64,000 bases of DNA from Ignavibacteriales bacterium (GTDB taxonomy: Bacteria; Bacteroidota; Ignavibacteria; Ignavibacteriales; Ignavibacteriaceae): positions 62,001 to 126,000 of the forward strand of contig JADJMD010000008.1 in assembly GCA_016709765.1 (NCBI GenBank), in the 5' to 3' direction. Shown here piece by piece: positions 61,568-64,000 of the stretch. Each line of letters opens with the position of its first letter. The first letter of the stretch is position 1. The notes below the pieces were generated by a model. That model made no database searches. It was not told the DNA's origin and worked only from the letters and a program-made list of their open reading frames with translations. Position numbers and translations under genes: made by a program.

Positions 61568-63196
61568 ATGTTTATTAATTTCAGTGATATTCCTAAAAAT
61601 CAAAATTTGTTTCTTGACTATATATATGAGTTCGAGAATGTAAAAGGATATTATAAACATGATTTCCGTAACAAAGATGGTTATGCACAATTATTCAAAA
61701 ATATTTCCGAATCAAAGAAGAACAAATCATTCAATTTATCACCAATAATAAAAAATCAATACGCTTCATTACAGAATATTTCAGAAATAACTTTACAGAA
61801 CATCGAACAAATTGATAGTCTAAAAACAATTGCAGTTGTTACGGGTCAGCAGCTTGGCATTTTAGGTGGACCTCTTTATACGATTTATAAAATTATAACT
61901 GCCATAAAATTAGCAAATCAATTATCCAAACGTTATGATGAATACAATTTCGTTCCTGTATTTTGGTTAGAAGCTGATGACCACGATTTTAATGAAGTTC
62001 GCTCTATAAATTTATTTGATAATGAAAATCAGGTTATTAATGTTGGATACAAAGAACAGATTAGCGATGATGATGCAAAGCAAAGTATCGGCAATATTAA
62101 TTTTGATGAATCATTAAATGACTTTTTAATTCGATTTGAAAGCTGTTTAAGAGATACTGATTTTAAAAATGAATTAATTCTTAAAATCAAAGATTGTTAT
62201 AAAGTTGGAAATTCATTTAAACAGAGTATTAAAGAATTATTGTTCTGGCTTTTTGATGAACGTGGGCTTATAATATTTGACCCACAAGATTCAGCAGTAA
62301 AAACTTTGCTTAAACCTATATTTAAAAAAGAAGTAAATGATTTTGCCACTCATACACAAAAATTAATTCAAACTAGTGCTAAGCTTGAGGAAAATTATCA
62401 TGCTCAAGTAAAAGTTAAACCCGTAAATATGTTTTATCATACTGATGATGGAAGATATTCAATTGAACCTGTTGAAGATATTTTTAAACTAAGAAGAAAA
62501 CGAAAACAATTTACAAAAGAAGAGATTCTTAAGGAGATTGAAAACTCACCTGAAAGATTTAGTCCAAATGTTTTGTTGAGACCAATTTGTCAGGATTATC
62601 TTTTACCGACAGGCTTTTATATAGCTGGTCCAAGTGAGATTTCCTACTTTGCGCAGATAACTCCGCTCTATGATTTTTATAAAATTATAGCTCCAATTAT
62701 CTACCCAAGATCTTCTGTTACTCTGATGGAAAAAAATGTGGGAACAGCATTGGATAAACATGATTTAACTCTAACGGATATTTTTCTTGGATTAGACGAA
62801 CTGAAAGAAAAAGTTATTGCAGGACTTTCTGAGTACAACATCGAAAAAGCATTTGAAGACTCCGTAAATGAAATTGATTTAACTTTTGATAAGTTAAAGG
62901 AAAATCTTTTTGCGATTGACAAAACACTGGTCGATTCAAGTGCACGATATAGAGAAAGAATTATTTCTTCAATTAATGAATTAAAATCTAAAGCCACTAA
63001 AGCCCAAGAAAACAAGCACGAAACTACAATTCGCCAATTAACACGATTATCAAATTTACTCTATCCATTAGATAATTTGCAGGAACGGGAGATCAATTTT
63101 ACATACTTCTATAATAAGTATGGAAAAGATTTAGTTAGCAAAATTCATAATGATATTTCAATAAGCGAGTTTGAACATCAGGTGATTACTTTATAG
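61568..63196 (+). CDS. bshC: Bacillithiol biosynthesis cysteine-adding enzyme
   Basis: A 542-residue protein with BshC hallmarks: AVVTGQQLGILGGPLYTIYKIITAI near residue 90, VPVFWLEADDHDFNEV, and ISYFAQITPLYDFYKI later. A long coiled-coil segment lies at ~410-500. BshC joins cysteine to glucosaminyl-malate in the last step of bacillithiol synthesis. Length matches the family. BshA and BshB are not in the window. It has its own promoter and is convergent with aroA. Confidence 0.93.
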   Translation: MFINFSDIPKNQNLFLDYIYEFENVKGYYKHDFRNKDGYAQLFKNISESKKNKSFNLSPIIKNQYASLQNISEITLQNIEQIDSLKTIAVVTGQQLGILGGPLYTIYKIITAIKLANQLSKRYDEYNFVPVFWLEADDHDFNEVRSINLFDNENQVINVGYKEQISDDDAKQSIGNINFDESLNDFLIRFESCLRDTDFKNELILKIKDCYKVGNSFKQSIKELLFWLFDERGLIIFDPQDSAVKTLLKPIFKKEVNDFATHTQKLIQTSAKLEENYHAQVKVKPVNMFYHTDDGRYSIEPVEDIFKLRRKRKQFTKEEILKEIENSPERFSPNVLLRPICQDYLLPTGFYIAGPSEISYFAQITPLYDFYKIIAPIIYPRSSVTLMEKNVGTALDKHDLTLTDIFLGLDELKEKVIAGLSEYNIEKAFEDSVNEIDLTFDKLKENLFAIDKTLVDSSARYRERIISSINELKSKATKAQENKHETTIRQLTRLSNLLYPLDNLQEREINFTYFYNKYGKDLVSKIHNDISISEFEHQVITL

Positions 63197-63232
63197 AATT
63201 GATGTAGTGCTTATATAAGATTCTGAAATTAC

Positions 63233-64000
63233 TTAACTAACAATTTGTTTTATTTGTTCTTCAAACTTTGGATTTGAAATTGCGACACATTCAAATCCGT
63301 TTATTTCTCCCCCACTATCTAATAACATACTTAGAATTGCAAATGCCATTGCTATTCTGTGGTCACCAAAACTTTCAAAAACTGGATTTGAATTTTTAAT
63401 TGAACCACTAACGCTAAACCCATCTTCAAATTCATCAACATTTAGTCCAAGTAACTTAAGATTGGAACAAATAGATTTGACTCTGTCTGATTCTTTAACT
63501 CTTAGTTCATTAGCATTTTTAATTAAAAAATCGCCGTCAGCAAAAATTCCAGCTATAGTTAATATTGCAATTTCATCAATAATATTTGGAATGCATTCCG
63601 AATCAATATTAATATTTTTTAGCTGGGATGATTTAATGATTACATTTCCATATTCTTCATTGCTGGAAGTTTTAACATCCTCAAATAAAATATTAGCACC
63701 CATTTTTTTAAGTATATCAATAAATCCAATTCGCGTTGGATTTAAGGAAACAGCTTTAATTAACAATTCCGAATTTGGTGTGAGTAAAGCTAGGACAATG
63801 TGGAATGCAGCCGAAGAAATATCACCGGGAATAAAATAATCATTGGCATTCGGATAGAATTGTCTTGATGAGGATGAAAATATTTTTCCATCAGTCTTTT
63901 GTATCGGCAAACCAAGCATTTTTTCTGTATGATTTCTAGTTTGCTCATTTTCAATAACAATGGTTTCATCTTCTAAATGAAGCCCGGCTATTAAGATTGA
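63233..64000 (-). CDS. aroA: 3-phosphoshikimate 1-carboxyvinyltransferase, C-terminal part
   Basis: The minus-strand frame is open to the window end, so the gene continues beyond 64000; the Met at 63919 is internal. The visible 255 residues cover the second half of EPSP synthase: TRNHTEKML, the GDISSAAFHIV segment, RIGFIDILKKMGA, IPNIIDEIAILTIAG, ELRVKESDRV, and FGDHRIAMAFAIL near the end. It transfers enolpyruvate from PEP to shikimate 3-phosphate in aromatic amino-acid synthesis. Confidence 0.95.
   Translation of the reverse strand, partial: SILIAGLHLEDETIVIENEQTRNHTEKMLGLPIQKTDGKIFSSSSRQFYPNANDYFIPGDISSAAFHIVLALLTPNSELLIKAVSLNPTRIGFIDILKKMGANILFEDVKTSSNEEYGNVIIKSSQLKNINIDSECIPNIIDEIAILTIAGIFADGDFLIKNANELRVKESDRVKSICSNLKLLGLNVDEFEDGFSVSGSIKNSNPVFESFGDHRIAMAFAILSMLLDSGGEINGFECVAISNPKFEEQIKQIVS

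Overview
The window reads as a chromosomal segment from a low-GC, Gram-negative member of the Bacteroidota/FCB group, most probably an Ignavibacteria-type organism. Three things point there: many secreted proteins end in a type IX secretion (T9SS) type A sorting domain of the QNYPNPFNP...SGVYFY...TKKMxLxK form; a PntA/PntB proton-pumping transhydrogenase, BshC and an LptD-type outer-membrane assembly protein occur together; and the recognisable promoters fit the Bacteroidota TTTG / TAnnTTTG pattern. The taxon is inferred from protein style only.

Layout. 1-4334: 3' end of a TonB-dependent receptor, then two T9SS cargo genes meeting tail to tail. 4490-6856: an OB-fold-like lipoprotein, a divergent HD-phosphohydrolase/SixA pair, and a tRNA-Val(UAC). 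6950-9223: a large Asp-box T9SS cargo. 9320-16184 (minus): a probable operon running T9SS Plug-like protein, Gfo/Idh oxidoreductase, LEA14-like lipoprotein, ROK sugar kinase, LptD, YacP-type NYN nuclease. 16342-19217 (minus): pntA1-pntA2-pntB. 19449-33610 (plus): seven consecutive T9SS cargo genes behind one well-formed promoter, with an eighth at 33734. 35105-38103: a DMT transporter and the agmatine-to-putrescine pair aguB-aguA. 38226-47156 (minus): a tightly packed nine-gene locus (polysaccharide deacetylase, GT2, radical SAM, barrel-like protein, M50 protease, lipoprotein, T9SS-like cargo, two PorV/PorQ-like barrels). 47246-56635: DMT transporter, PdxH, a fused E2-E1 2-oxoglutarate dehydrogenase, STAS protein, malic enzyme with phosphotransacetylase domain, queuosine-precursor transporter. 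56739-64000: an aromatic and charged low-complexity exported protein, a second GT2/radical SAM set with a YbhN-like membrane protein, BshC, and the C-terminal part of AroA.

How it fits together. Much of the window serves the outer surface: cargo proteins with T9SS sorting domains, PorV/PorQ-like barrels and a Plug-like protein that could handle them, and LptD for outer-membrane assembly. The most interesting region is the seven-gene cargo operon. Five of its genes carry divergent copies of one roughly 450-residue module with a calcium-loop-like motif, and the 3' ends encoding the sorting domain are partly identical at DNA level; one gene end is a clean mosaic of two neighbours. Two genes (pntA1 and the Plug-like gene) are broken by single-base frame changes that are either real or assembly errors. 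Gene functions rest on motif recognition by eye; no database search was run.
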